A stretch of DNA of 53,255 bases from Terriglobia bacterium (GTDB taxonomy: Bacteria > Acidobacteriota > Terriglobia > Bryobacterales > UBA6623), in assembly GCA_009838515.1 (NCBI GenBank), contig VXRL01000013.1, positions 1-53,255 on the forward strand, written 5' to 3'. Positions 17,000 through 24,542 of the stretch are shown here, in pieces. The notes beneath the pieces are model-generated. The model worked only from the letters and a program-made list of their open reading frames with translations. It ran no database searches and was not told where the DNA came from. Position 1 is the first letter of the stretch. Each line of letters starts with the position of its first letter. Made by a program: the position numbers and the translations under genes.

Positions 17000-18397
17000 C
17001 TACTCGGCGATCCCGCCCTCTGTCATGGCCCGCGGGTCCAAGAGCCGGTCGAGATCCTCGGCGCTAAGGTCGGTGTCCTCTGCCGCCACTTCCTTCACGC
17101 GCCGGCCCTCGGCATACGCCCGCTTGGCCACCGCCGCCCCCTTCTCGTAACCGATCACGGGGTTGAGCGCAGTCACCAAGATCGGATTGCGCTCGGCAAG
17201 TTCCCTAGACCGGTCTTCGTTTGCAACGAAGCCCTCGATAGCCTTCTCCGCCAGCACGGCCGACGCATTGCCCAGCAGCCGAGCACTCTCAAGCAGGTTG
17301 TGGGCGACCACAGGCAACATGACGTTGAGCTGGAAGTTCCCGGACTGGCCGGCCACGGTAATCGTGGCATCGTTTCCGATGACCTGGGCGCAGACCATGG
17401 CGACGGCCTCTGGTATCACGGGGTTCACCTTGCCAGGCATGATGCTAGAGCCCGGCTGCAGGGACGGCAGGGCGATGTCGGCGATGCCCGCGATCGGGCC
17501 GCTGTTCATCCAACGCAGGTCATTGGCGATCTTGAGCAACGAGACCGCCACCGTCTTGAACTGCCCGCTCAGTTCTACCGCTGCGTCCTGGCTGGAGAGG
17601 CTGACGAAGTAGTTGCGGCTGGAGATGAACGGCAGGCCAGTCTGAGCCGATAGCCGTTTCGCTACCCTCGGGCCGAATTCCGGGTGGGCGTTAACGCCCG
17701 TGCCAACCGCCGTGCCCCCGAGGGCGAGCGGCGAGATCCGCGAAAGCGCCGCGCGCACCCTCTGCCGGCCCTGTGCGATCTGCTCGGCCCAGCCCCCCAG
17801 TTCCTGGCTCAGTCTGATCGGCAGCGCGTCCATCAGATGAGTGCGGCCCATCTTGACCACGTCGTCCAGCGACTCAGCCTTGGCTGTAAGCGCCGAGCAC
17901 AGCTGAGCCATGCCCGGGAGCGTTACCTCGGAGGTCTCCAAGTAAGCCGCGACGTGGATGGCGGTTGGAATCACGTCATTGCTCGACTGCCCCATGTTGA
18001 CGTGATCGTTCGGATGCACGGGCTGGCCCAGCTTCGCGCTGGCCAGCGTAGCGATGACCTCGTTGGCGTTCATGTTGGTCGACGTGCCAGAGCCGGTCTG
18101 GAAGATATCGATCGGAAACTGTTCATCGTGCTCGCCGTCCGCCACTTCATTCGCGGCCGCTTGGATGGCTTGCGCCATGTCCGCAGGCATGAGTTCCAAG
18201 TCGTGGTTCACCGCCGCGGCCGCGGACTTGACCAAGCCCAAGGCGCGGATGAAAGTACGCGAAAAGCGTGTCCCGCTGATGGGAAAATTCTCTACCGCGC
18301 GCTGTGTCTGCGCCTTGTAGAGGGCAGCGCGCGGCACGTGCACCTCCCCCATCGAATCGATTTCAATGCGATAGTCCTTGTCGTCGGCCATAAACAT
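17000..18397 (-). CDS. fumC: Class II fumarate hydratase
   Basis: A 465-residue fumarase C/aspartase-superfamily protein. The signature GSSIMPGKVNPVIPEA lies at about residues 315-330, and THLMDALPIRLSQELGG, TGSGTSTNMNANEVIA and NDVIPTA mark the other two conserved regions of the tetrameric active site. The enzyme interconverts fumarate and malate in the citric acid cycle without an iron-sulfur cluster. Length is typical. Aspartate ammonia-lyase is the nearest alternative, but the overall sequence is fumarase-like. The ATG at 18397 is used; a second ATG at 18391 (MADDKD) is equally possible. It converges with waaA-lpxK, 21 bases between stops, and looks monocistronic. Confidence 0.93.
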   Translation of the reverse strand: MFMADDKDYRIEIDSMGEVHVPRAALYKAQTQRAVENFPISGTRFSRTFIRALGLVKSAAAAVNHDLELMPADMAQAIQAAANEVADGEHDEQFPIDIFQTGSGTSTNMNANEVIATLASAKLGQPVHPNDHVNMGQSSNDVIPTAIHVAAYLETSEVTLPGMAQLCSALTAKAESLDDVVKMGRTHLMDALPIRLSQELGGWAEQIAQGRQRVRAALSRISPLALGGTAVGTGVNAHPEFGPRVAKRLSAQTGLPFISSRNYFVSLSSQDAAVELSGQFKTVAVSLLKIANDLRWMNSGPIAGIADIALPSLQPGSSIMPGKVNPVIPEAVAMVCAQVIGNDATITVAGQSGNFQLNVMLPVVAHNLLESARLLGNASAVLAEKAIEGFVANEDRSRELAERNPILVTALNPVIGYEKGAAVAKRAYAEGRRVKEVAAEDTDLSAEDLDRLLDPRAMTEGGIAE

Positions 18398-18819
18398 CCA
18401 GCGTAAAGCAGTCCGCGATTGGATCGGGCGTGGGGCCAGCAGCGATGGTGATCCAAGCCGGGGTATTGCGCTCTTGAAGACTCGATCCCTCTGATTCGAC
18501 CACAGGCTCGCGGCGTAAGCGCAAGAATCAGCGAGTTCGGCGTCTCAAGCTGCGGAATCGATGGGAACTGTTGCAGTGCTTTGCGATGGAACGGTGCTCG
18601 TGTGGGCTGCAGGCCGCACACGAATTCGCGCTCCGTTTTGAGGTGTCAAGGCCGCTGTCTCAGGCAGCTTTGCTACGCGCGTCCGGTCGCGAGTCGCAGA
18701 TTGATCTCGGCAAGCTAGCTCCAGGAACCGGCGTTGGATCGGAAACCGCAGTGTCAGATCGCCCGCTGGCCTGCATTAGCGTGCGATACATGCAACGAAG
18801 GCATGATAGGTAATTGACT
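18398..18819. other. Intergenic, no gene seen
   Basis: About 420 bases between fumC and the FitA-like antitoxin, both reading outward. A minus-strand open frame extends fumC upstream in another frame but has no motif. A GATAGG-like ribosome site precedes the antitoxin at 18805-18811. Nothing else stands out. Confidence 0.45.
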
Positions 18820-19071
18820 ATGACCGTGCTGACTGTACGCAACCTGCCCGAGGAGGTGCATCGTGCCTTGCGCGTGCGGGCGGCCCGGAGCGGCCGCAGC
18901 ACCGAAGCCGAGGTGCGCGCCATCTTGGAAGAAACGGTCTTGCCGGAAGGGCGGGTCCGCCTAGGGTCACTGCTGACTGCCATCGGCAGGCGCGCAGCGT
19001 TATCGGATGAAGAGTTCGCAGCCTTCGGTCAACGCGACATGGCTCCGGCCCAACCGATCGATCTTGAATGA
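18820..19071 (+). CDS. FitA/StbC-type antitoxin
   Basis: An 83-residue protein beginning MTVLTVRNLPEEVHRALRVRAARSGRSTEAEVRAILEETV, the classic ribbon-helix-helix of FitA/StbC antitoxins that pair with PIN toxins. The C-terminal part (LSDEEFAAFGQRDMAPAQPIDLE) is the toxin-binding tail. ATG at 18820 is preferred over a TTG two codons upstream because of the AGG at about -11. Its TGA overlaps the ATG of the following toxin remnant. The antitoxin itself looks intact although its toxin does not. Confidence 0.85.
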   Translation: MTVLTVRNLPEEVHRALRVRAARSGRSTEAEVRAILEETVLPEGRVRLGSLLTAIGRRAALSDEEFAAFGQRDMAPAQPIDLE

Positions 19072-19337
19072 TGCTGATAGATACCAACGTGATTTCGGAA
19101 CCGGTGCCCACGGTTCCGGATCCGCAGGTCGCCGAGTGGTTCGACTATCAGGCGCTGGAGACGCTGTACCTGCCCGCGATTACGGGCGCAGAGTTGCGTT
19201 TCGGCTTCCAGTTGTTGCCGGGCTGCTCGGACCGCAGTAAACATGGCAGAACCGAATTGAACCCGAGCGGCGGGCTGGGACGCATTGTCTTCGTGTCCGG
19301 TTCCGGGTCGCGTTGGACTGCAGCAGTAAACCCTTGA
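19068..19337 (+). pseudogene. Truncated FitB/VapC-type PIN toxin
   Basis: The frame begins MMLIDTNVISEPVPTVPDPQVAEWFDYQALETLYLPAITGAELRFGFQLLPG, a textbook FitB-type PIN N-terminus with Asp5 and the AELRFG glutamate. After about residue 52 the sequence loses all resemblance (CSDRSKHGRTELNPSGG...) and stops at 89 residues, whereas full toxins have about 140. The two C-terminal aspartates of the metal site are absent, and I found no continuation in the other two frames downstream to about 19500, so this looks like a deletion or replacement rather than a single frameshift. The toxin is predicted inactive. The ATG overlaps the antitoxin stop as in an intact operon. Confidence 0.8.
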
Positions 19338-19647
19338 GCATATTCGAATTACAAGGTGAGGGCTTCACTCGACTGAAGGCTGCTGGCTTGCTGCGGAGCG
19401 ATGTTAGCCGGTCGCGCGCGTTTCCTCGTCAACGGAGCATCCGTCTCCGCGGGATACCTCGGGAATGCGCGGGTCAGGCATTGTCGCCACCTTAGGAATC
19501 GGAAAGCGGCAACGCAAGAAGATGCCTGCCGTTGTGCCCTGCACCGGTGGTTCCAGCGGACGAGGATTGATCGATGGCTCTTGGAAGGAGTCTCAGGCGC
19601 GGCCTGCCCGATGCGACGCGTTGGCCGGAGAAACAACCAACTCCGGG
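19338..19647. other. Intergenic between broken toxin and selenoperoxiredoxin
   Basis: About 310 bases with overlapping short frames on both strands and no family motif. It probably holds the decayed or replaced end of the toxin gene and the 3' side of the convergent peroxiredoxin gene. Confidence 0.4.
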
Positions 19648-20160
19648 CTAGAGGAGGCTGCAAGCCTTCGCGGCTCCAGCCGGTTCCAGCGCGCTGCTTC
19701 CACACTCGACGTACTTGATCAACCCGTCCTTACCTATGACGAACGTCGTGCGATTGGACACCATCTCATCGTTCAGAACATCGTACTTCTTGGAAACCGT
19801 GCCTTCCACGTCACTGAGGATTGCAAACTCGAGGCGCAGCGACTCCGCGAATCTCCTGTTGGTCTCTGGGGAATCGGTGCTCACTCCAAACACAACCGAG
19901 TCGGTGGTCGCGAACGCCTCGATACCAGCCTGATATTCCTTCATCTCAAGAGTTCAACCGCCGGTGAGCGCCTCCTTGAAGAACGCCAGCACCACATTCC
20001 GTTTGCCCTTGAAGGTCGACAGCGTGGTCTCCTTCCCGTCTGAGCCGGGAAGGGTGAAGTCGGGTGCCTCATCGCCCACCTTGAGGATCGTGGCGGACGG
20101 GCCGGACCGTTCCTCCAGAATTGCGCTCACAGCAACATAGATCTTTGTGATCAACTTCAT
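19648..20160 (-). CDS. Selenocysteine-containing peroxiredoxin (in-frame TGA at catalytic position)
   Basis: Two frames, 20160-19957 and 19953-19648, are in the same phase and separated by a single TGA at 19956-19954. Read through, they make one 170-residue AhpC/TSA peroxiredoxin. The family has VVLAFFPxAFTGGC; here it reads [22 protein letters not shown], so the TGA replaces exactly the peroxidatic cysteine (residue 69). Thr66 and Arg137 (SNRTTFVI) of the active site are kept; the usual Pro of PxxxTxxC is Lys62. Cys153 and Cys167 could serve as resolving residues. N-terminal [18 protein letters not shown] is typical. A bSECIS-like hairpin follows the TGA. Selenocysteine peroxiredoxins (PrxU) are known in other bacteria. 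A simple nonsense mutation is the alternative, but it would have to hit this one codon with everything else intact. Residues 1-26 are an odd, leader-like extension. Confidence 0.82.
19922..19936 (-). promoter_or_regulatory. Candidate bacterial SECIS hairpin
   Basis: In the mRNA, AUAUC pairs with GGUAU (five pairs, one G-U) round the loop AGGCU; a sixth G-C pair is possible past a bulged A. The loop begins 22 bases after the UGA. Bacterial SECIS elements need a small loop with a G in its first two positions, 16-37 bases after the UGA; here G is at loop position 2. SelB would bind it to deliver Sec-tRNA. Confidence 0.6.
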
Positions 20161-20532
20161 TGCACTGCCCTGCCGGGTTCCGCTCCGCCGCTATTCGCGC
20201 AGTGTCAGCCAGTTGTTTCTGAATCCCGGAATCGTGAGAAAGTGCGTTTCCCGGCGCTGTCTGCGGGCAGCCGCCCCATCTTCGCAGATCGTCGTCCGAC
20301 AGTGGGATCCTCGAGTGTCGGGCCGGTCGGCCACCGCCGCAGCCGCCTTCACGACGGTTTGGAGCGGCGGATCCTGTCGATTCTCGCGGGCAGGATCTTG
20401 GCTTTCGATCTGGCGGCTTCACAGGCGTGCGCGGACCTGATGGCCAAGGCTCGGGCTGCTCGGCGGGCAGTATCCGTCGCCCTGCGGTTGACCACAGATC
20501 GGGCCGCACCCATCCGGGGCAGCGCTCGGGCG
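20161..20532. other. Intergenic, no gene seen
   Basis: About 370 bases between the second cytochrome gene and the selenoperoxiredoxin, both on the minus strand. Frames crossing it on either strand are Arg/Ser/Pro-rich shadows. I find no clear -10/-35 for the peroxiredoxin; an AGGG at about 12 bases upstream of its ATG is a weak ribosome site. Confidence 0.4.
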
Positions 20533-20988
20533 CTAGTAGGTAGTCCAAGAATCCAACAGAGCGGGAGGAAGCTTCGGGGGCTCTTTGTCGGGAGTGAAAT
20601 TCGAGGCGAGATACTCGTAGAGCGCCTCGAACTCAGTGTCTGTCAGCCCCTCAACCCGCTCTCTATGCTCCAGACTGCTGCGGTACCAAGCTGCATCGTC
20701 AAGCGGCAGCACTAAGATCGGCACAAGCACATGGCAGCTCTGGCAGTTGTCTAGCACCAGCTGCCGCCCGGCTCCTTCGGGAAAGACATCGTTGATGTTG
20801 AACGCGGACCAGTCCTCGGCCTCCACTTTGCCGGAACCGGTCTCCGGCGGGCTGGGCTGAATCTGATTGCAGGCGGAGAATGCGATCCACGCCCCCAGCG
20901 CGAGTACGGCCAGCGACGCCGCGATCCGGGACCTGTCAACGAACCTCTGCGGCCGGGTCCCCGCTTGGTTCGAATACCGGCCGGCCAT
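20533..20988 (-). CDS. Lipoprotein c-type cytochrome, single haem (second of pair)
   Basis: A 151-residue exported protein with a hydrophobic segment ending in AFSAC (Cys40, probable lipidation site) and one haem motif CQSCH at 82-86, in the context FPEGAGRQLVLDNCQSCH. That context is typical of small monohaem cytochromes associated with quinoprotein or other periplasmic dehydrogenases. A methionine sixth ligand is not obvious. The ATG at 20988 shares one base with the stop of the upstream cytochrome gene (TGATG), so the pair is translationally coupled; an ATG five codons upstream is less likely. The C-terminal half (LTDTEFEALYEYLASNF) is the usual final helix. Predicted role: periplasmic electron carrier anchored in the membrane. 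Confidence 0.82.
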   Translation of the reverse strand: MAGRYSNQAGTRPQRFVDRSRIAASLAVLALGAWIAFSACNQIQPSPPETGSGKVEAEDWSAFNINDVFPEGAGRQLVLDNCQSCHVLVPILVLPLDDAAWYRSSLEHRERVEGLTDTEFEALYEYLASNFTPDKEPPKLPPALLDSWTTY

Positions 20989-21395
20989 CAGAACGGCGTG
21001 CATCCCCCTTCAAGGAACTGAGGCGGCACAACCGGCTCGGGACGGGAGTCGTTGAAGTTCTCGCTCAGGTACGCGAAGAGGACGGCATAGTCGGCGTCAT
21101 CCATGTCGGACAGTTTGTCGCGGTGATCCTGCTTGAGGCTTTCCCAGCGAGCCTGAGTCCGCTGGCCGATCGCAGCGCATGCCGCGGCGTGGCAAGCCCC
21201 GCAGCTGTCCAGCACCATAGGTCGCCCCAAGCCTTCCGGGAATATGTCCGCCAGCGAGGCCGGTTGCGCGGCTACGACAGGGGGCTCCGGTGCCTGATCG
21301 GACTGTTGCTCAGCCGGTCCAGACGTGCCGTTACACCCGGCAATGAACAGGGCGATCGGAACAACCAGCCCCGCTAGCGCTTTCGAGTCAGTCAA
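20988..21395 (-). CDS. Lipoprotein c-type cytochrome, single haem (first of pair)
   Basis: A 135-residue lipoprotein: signal with LFIAGC (Cys21) and haem motif CGACH at 65-69 in IFPEGLGRPMVLDSCGACH. It shares the FPEGxGR-VLDxCxxCH block and the terminal YLSENF/YLASNF helix with the next gene, so the two are diverged paralogs. The start is TTG at 21395, supported by GGAGG nine bases upstream and by the lipobox position; a longer frame from 21581 would overlap the zinc-finger gene entirely. The TTG overlaps the end of that gene. An Ala/Pro/Gln-rich linker follows the lipid anchor. It should carry single electrons in the periplasm. Confidence 0.82.
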   Translation of the reverse strand: MTDSKALAGLVVPIALFIAGCNGTSGPAEQQSDQAPEPPVVAAQPASLADIFPEGLGRPMVLDSCGACHAAACAAIGQRTQARWESLKQDHRDKLSDMDDADYAVLFAYLSENFNDSRPEPVVPPQFLEGGCTPF

Positions 21396-21717
21396 GATAC
21401 ACGTCCTCCGGCATCTGCTTGGGCTCCCGGATTCGTTCTTTGAGAGAAAAGACCGGCACCACCATCTCGGAAGTCGCGGCGTCGGCCGGAAAGCCATCCT
21501 CCGCAAGCCGCCGAAGGGCGTCGCTGACTGGCTCGTCGTAGAACTGCTCGTTGCAGTTGCCGCACACGAGAGCTGGGACATCTTCCACGATCGCCACGCG
21601 GTCTCCCTGCCAGATCGCGGTTCGCATGGTTTTGGCGACCATGGCGACCTGACAGCGCGGGCAAGCGACGTCGGCTTTCGCTTCTTCTGGCAAGACTGGC
21701 CCCGAATCCGATGGCAC
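21388..21717 (-). CDS. YgiT/MqsA-type zinc-finger protein
   Basis: A 109-residue protein with two CxxC pairs, CPRC (19-22) and CGNC (52-55), spaced as in YgiT-type zinc fingers (the N-terminal, toxin-binding domain of MqsA antitoxins). The C-terminal half (DALRRLAEDGF... FSLKERIREPKQ) is short and lacks the HTH domain of full MqsA. No toxin gene is adjacent. YgiT-like proteins also occur alone. It lies 75 bases after the E1 beta gene and overlaps the first cytochrome start by eight bases, so all appear to be in one transcript. Function here is unclear. Confidence 0.72.
   Translation of the reverse strand: MPSDSGPVLPEEAKADVACPRCQVAMVAKTMRTAIWQGDRVAIVEDVPALVCGNCNEQFYDEPVSDALRRLAEDGFPADAATSEMVVPVFSLKERIREPKQMPEDVYLD
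21405..21409 (-). promoter_or_regulatory. Ribosome binding site deciding a TTG start
   Basis: GGAGG in the last codons of the zinc-finger gene, nine bases before the TTG at 21395. It supports the short, lipobox-consistent form of the first cytochrome. Confidence 0.6.
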
Positions 21718-21792
21718 GAGCCGCGTTGCTCTGCCGAATCAAGAGCATAGCGCTTGCCGGAGATCTCGGCGCCCGCACTACCCCGTCCGGAT

Positions 21793-22776
21793 TCAGGCCC
21801 GCATCAGTTGCTTCGCAGCATCGACGATCTTGGGCGTATCGGGACGCAGCCACGACATCATGCCAGCCGCGCCGGGCCCCGGCACGTCGGGAAACGCTAT
21901 TCGGCTGGTCTTGACACCGGGCAGGGCCTGCGCCACTTCGGCAACGACATGGGCGCTGAATCCCGCCGTGTAGTGCCCGTGCTCGACCACCAGCAGGCGT
22001 CTCGTCTTGCGGGCCGAGGTCACGATGGTGTCCACGTCCAGAGGCTTCAGAGATCGAGGATCGATGAACTCGACGCTGATCCCCGTCTTGGCCAGCTCGG
22101 CAACCGCACGTCCGGCGTCCACGGTCGCGGGCGCCCACGCGACTAAGGTCAGATGACTGCCCTTGCGACGGACGGCAGCCTTGCCGAGCGGCAGCTCGTA
22201 GGCTTCGTCAGGAACATCAGGCTGGCTGCCGGACTTGACTTCCGGGTAGTCCAGGTAGACGACGGGATCCGGATCCCGGATGGCCGAGATCAACAATCCC
22301 TTGGCGTCGTAGGCATTGCTCGGTGCTACGACCTTGACTCCCGGCAGGTTGGCGAACATCGCCTCCGCCCCGACATCGGTGTGCTGCCCGGCGCTGCCGC
22401 GCCGGCGCCCCGCGCCGTCCACCCAGAGAACGAACGGCATGCTCGCCTGGCCGCCCGTCATCGAGCGCAGCTTGCCGGCTTGGTTGTACACATACTCGAT
22501 CGCGAAGATCTGCGCCATCGAGGGCAGCCGGGCAATGGCCTTCGATCCCGCCGCGGCGATACCGATGGCGACGCCAGCGATCCACGATTCGTCGATCGGC
22601 CAGCCGCGGCCGGAGGTCCGCAGGTCGCCGAACTCGCCGACCAGATCGAAGACTTTTCCATCCGGACCGATCGTGGTGGGCTTTTGGTACTCGTAGTAGT
22701 AGACCATGTCCGGATCTGCCCGCATTTCTTGTGCAACCGCCTCGAGCTGGGCGTAGTAGTACGACTTCTTGGCCAT
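21793..22776 (-). CDS. 2-oxo acid dehydrogenase E1 component, beta subunit
   Basis: A 327-residue ThDP-dependent E1 beta subunit (transketolase pyrimidine-binding and C-terminal domains). Recognisable features are the GxAIGxAAAGxKAIARLPSM segment, QASMPFVLWVDGAG, HTDVGAEAMFANLPGVKVVAPSNAYDAKGLL and DPRSLKPLDVDTIV in the C-terminal domain. With the alpha subunit it decarboxylates a 2-oxo acid (pyruvate, branched-chain or acetoin-type). No signal peptide is seen, unlike the alpha subunit. A strong GAGGAGGAAG lies about five bases before the ATG, and the alpha gene ends 18 bases upstream. E2 and E3 genes are absent from the window. Confidence 0.88.
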   Translation of the reverse strand: MAKKSYYYAQLEAVAQEMRADPDMVYYYEYQKPTTIGPDGKVFDLVGEFGDLRTSGRGWPIDESWIAGVAIGIAAAGSKAIARLPSMAQIFAIEYVYNQAGKLRSMTGGQASMPFVLWVDGAGRRRGSAGQHTDVGAEAMFANLPGVKVVAPSNAYDAKGLLISAIRDPDPVVYLDYPEVKSGSQPDVPDEAYELPLGKAAVRRKGSHLTLVAWAPATVDAGRAVAELAKTGISVEFIDPRSLKPLDVDTIVTSARKTRRLLVVEHGHYTAGFSAHVVAEVAQALPGVKTSRIAFPDVPGPGAAGMMSWLRPDTPKIVDAAKQLMRA

Positions 22777-22794
22777 GGTGCTTCCTCCTCTTCG

Positions 22795-24102
22795 CTAGGT
22801 CGCGACCGCACCCTTGCGGTTGTAGAACTGGCTGGCGAGGACAGCCCCTTCTGCGTGTGTGTTGAGCACGCCGGCGGCCGGATCTGGATCGGCACCGTTG
22901 CGCGCAAATTCCACCGAGGCGTCCACGGCCGACTGCGCCTCCTCCTCGATCTTGGTGAGTTCGCCTTCCTCTGCAAGGCCCTTGGCCAGCAGCCAGCGCT
23001 TGTAACGCGGGAGCGGATCGCGCGTCATCCAGCCGCGCACTTCGTCGTCCGTGCGATACGGAAGGCCGATCGCGCCTTCTTGGTCGATCCGCGCCCCAGC
23101 GAAGCCGCTATGGTCGTACCAGCGGTAGGTCAACGCCTCGATCACGCTGGGACCCTTGCCGGCTTGCGCCCATTCGACGGCCTTCTTGGTGGCGTTATAG
23201 ACCGCCGCGACGCTATTGCCGTCCACTAGATGGTGCGGCAGGTCGAGGCCCTTCGTGTAGTCGGAGATATACTTCGTCGGCGCGGTGTCGGCCACCGGGA
23301 TGGCCATGTACTGAAAGTTGTTCTCGTTGACAAAGATCACAGGAATGTCGAGATTCTTGCAACTCCGCACTGCGCTGAAGTAGTACGGAGAAGCCGCCGC
23401 GCCGTCCCCGAAGAACGCAACCGCGACCTGCTTGGTACCGCGAATCATGCCGCGCAAGGCGGCCCCCGCAGCCATGTAGAAGCTGGCCCCGACGATTCCG
23501 TTCATGCCCATGATCCCCTTGGACATGTCGGTGATGTGCATCGAGCCGCCATAGCCCTTGTTGTAGCCGGACTCCTTGAAGAAGATCTCGGCCGACATCC
23601 GATTCAGGTCGCCCCCTTTGGCGATCAGGTGCCCGTGCCCGCGATGGGTGCTGGCGATGTAGTCGTCCTCATTCAGCGCCCCGATTACGCCAACCGCAAC
23701 GGCCTCCTCCCCAACGTAGGTGTGAAAGGCTCCATAGAGCCCGTCCTCGCCTGCAAGGAAGAGGTCCTTCATGGTGGTCTCCCACTTTCGGCTCGTGCTC
23801 ATCAGGCGATAGAACTCGAGCAGCTTCTCCTTAGGCTCACTCGCCAGGACGGACGAGTCCTCGCCTCGCGTGGGCATGTCCTCGGGCGGCAAGAAGTCCA
23901 ATGCGTAGCCTGGCTTCCAGGCGTTGCTTCCGCCGGGACCGGCCGTGGCGAGGCGAACCGTCTTGTCGAACTCGGCACCCGTTACTCCCCGCGCGCTTGC
24001 GGACTGCTCTCCGCAGGCCGTGATTACGGTCGCGGTGGCACCAGCGGCGCTCATGGTCTTGAGCAAGGTGCGCCGGTCAACCCTGCTAACGAAATCTTTC
24101 AT
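22795..24102 (-). CDS. 2-oxo acid dehydrogenase E1 component, alpha subunit, with Tat/lipoprotein leader
   Basis: A 435-residue E1 alpha subunit. The ThDP-binding block GDGAAASPYYFSAVRSCKN...VIFVNENN is clear, as are THRGHGHLIAKG and the YRWYDHSG region near the phosphorylation-loop equivalent. Unusually, residues 1-42 form a leader: DRRTLLK (residues 9-15, twin-arginine type), a short hydrophobic run, then VITAC with Cys30 as possible lipidation site, then the Ala/Ser linker. Normal E1 alpha proteins have no such leader and are cytoplasmic. Start is ATG 24102 with GGGAGGG about eight bases upstream. It heads the cluster E1 alpha, E1 beta, zinc finger, cytochrome, cytochrome. Export could be as a folded complex by Tat with the beta subunit carried along. 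That is inference. Confidence 0.85.
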   Translation of the reverse strand: MKDFVSRVDRRTLLKTMSAAGATATVITACGEQSASARGVTGAEFDKTVRLATAGPGGSNAWKPGYALDFLPPEDMPTRGEDSSVLASEPKEKLLEFYRLMSTSRKWETTMKDLFLAGEDGLYGAFHTYVGEEAVAVGVIGALNEDDYIASTHRGHGHLIAKGGDLNRMSAEIFFKESGYNKGYGGSMHITDMSKGIMGMNGIVGASFYMAAGAALRGMIRGTKQVAVAFFGDGAAASPYYFSAVRSCKNLDIPVIFVNENNFQYMAIPVADTAPTKYISDYTKGLDLPHHLVDGNSVAAVYNATKKAVEWAQAGKGPSVIEALTYRWYDHSGFAGARIDQEGAIGLPYRTDDEVRGWMTRDPLPRYKRWLLAKGLAEEGELTKIEEEAQSAVDASVEFARNGADPDPAAGVLNTHAEGAVLASQFYNRKGAVAT

Positions 24103-24542
24103 AGGATTCGCCCTCCCCAGTCAGTAATGGGCGCTGCCACCAGCCATGCGGGCCTAGACAGCAACCACTGCGGCATTGGCAGTGTAACGACGCACAGGCC
24201 GAGTGGCAAGCCGAAACTGGCAGAAACTTGTCCGATTGGCCGAGGCTCTCGGGAGGAATCCGTCCCGGGCGACCACGAGACCGGGACGGGTAGGCTCCGT
24301 CGAGACGAGAATGCCGGGCGCCGGCAGTAGCCGTATCGCAAGTGCAGCGCGGCCAGCCTCTTCAAGCGAGGACCCTGCTACGACCGACCTACAGGCCTAT
24401 CGCCAGCAAACGCTTCTCACAGTAGTACGGCGTTCCTCGCCCGCCGTCTGAACACCGACAGAGCAATCGTTTGCAAGGGTGACAAGATGCCGGCCATGAT
24501 GAGCCGAATCTAGCAACGCACGCACGGAGAGATCACGCCGGA
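24103..24542. other. Intergenic holding the E1 operon promoter
   Basis: About 440 bases. A promoter for the E1 genes is proposed at 24181-24209; beyond it to 24542 I see no gene, and no toxin downstream of the antitoxin at 24543. Open frames on the plus strand are shadow-like. Confidence 0.45.
24181..24209 (-). promoter_or_regulatory. Candidate promoter of the E1-cytochrome cluster
   Basis: On the minus strand TTGCCA (24209-24204, five of six with TTGACA) and TACACT (24186-24181, four of six with TATAAT) are 17 bases apart, leaving a leader of about 70 bases before the E1 alpha ATG at 24102. Confidence 0.5.

Noticed and set aside
19338..19500. Possible frameshifted C-terminal half of the broken PIN toxin
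   Set aside because: I read all three frames downstream and none gives the C-terminal PIN aspartates or a family-like end.
20069..20548. Minus-strand frame upstream of the selenoperoxiredoxin
   Set aside because: Low-complexity Arg/Pro/Ser sequence overlapping the peroxiredoxin start; not a gene.
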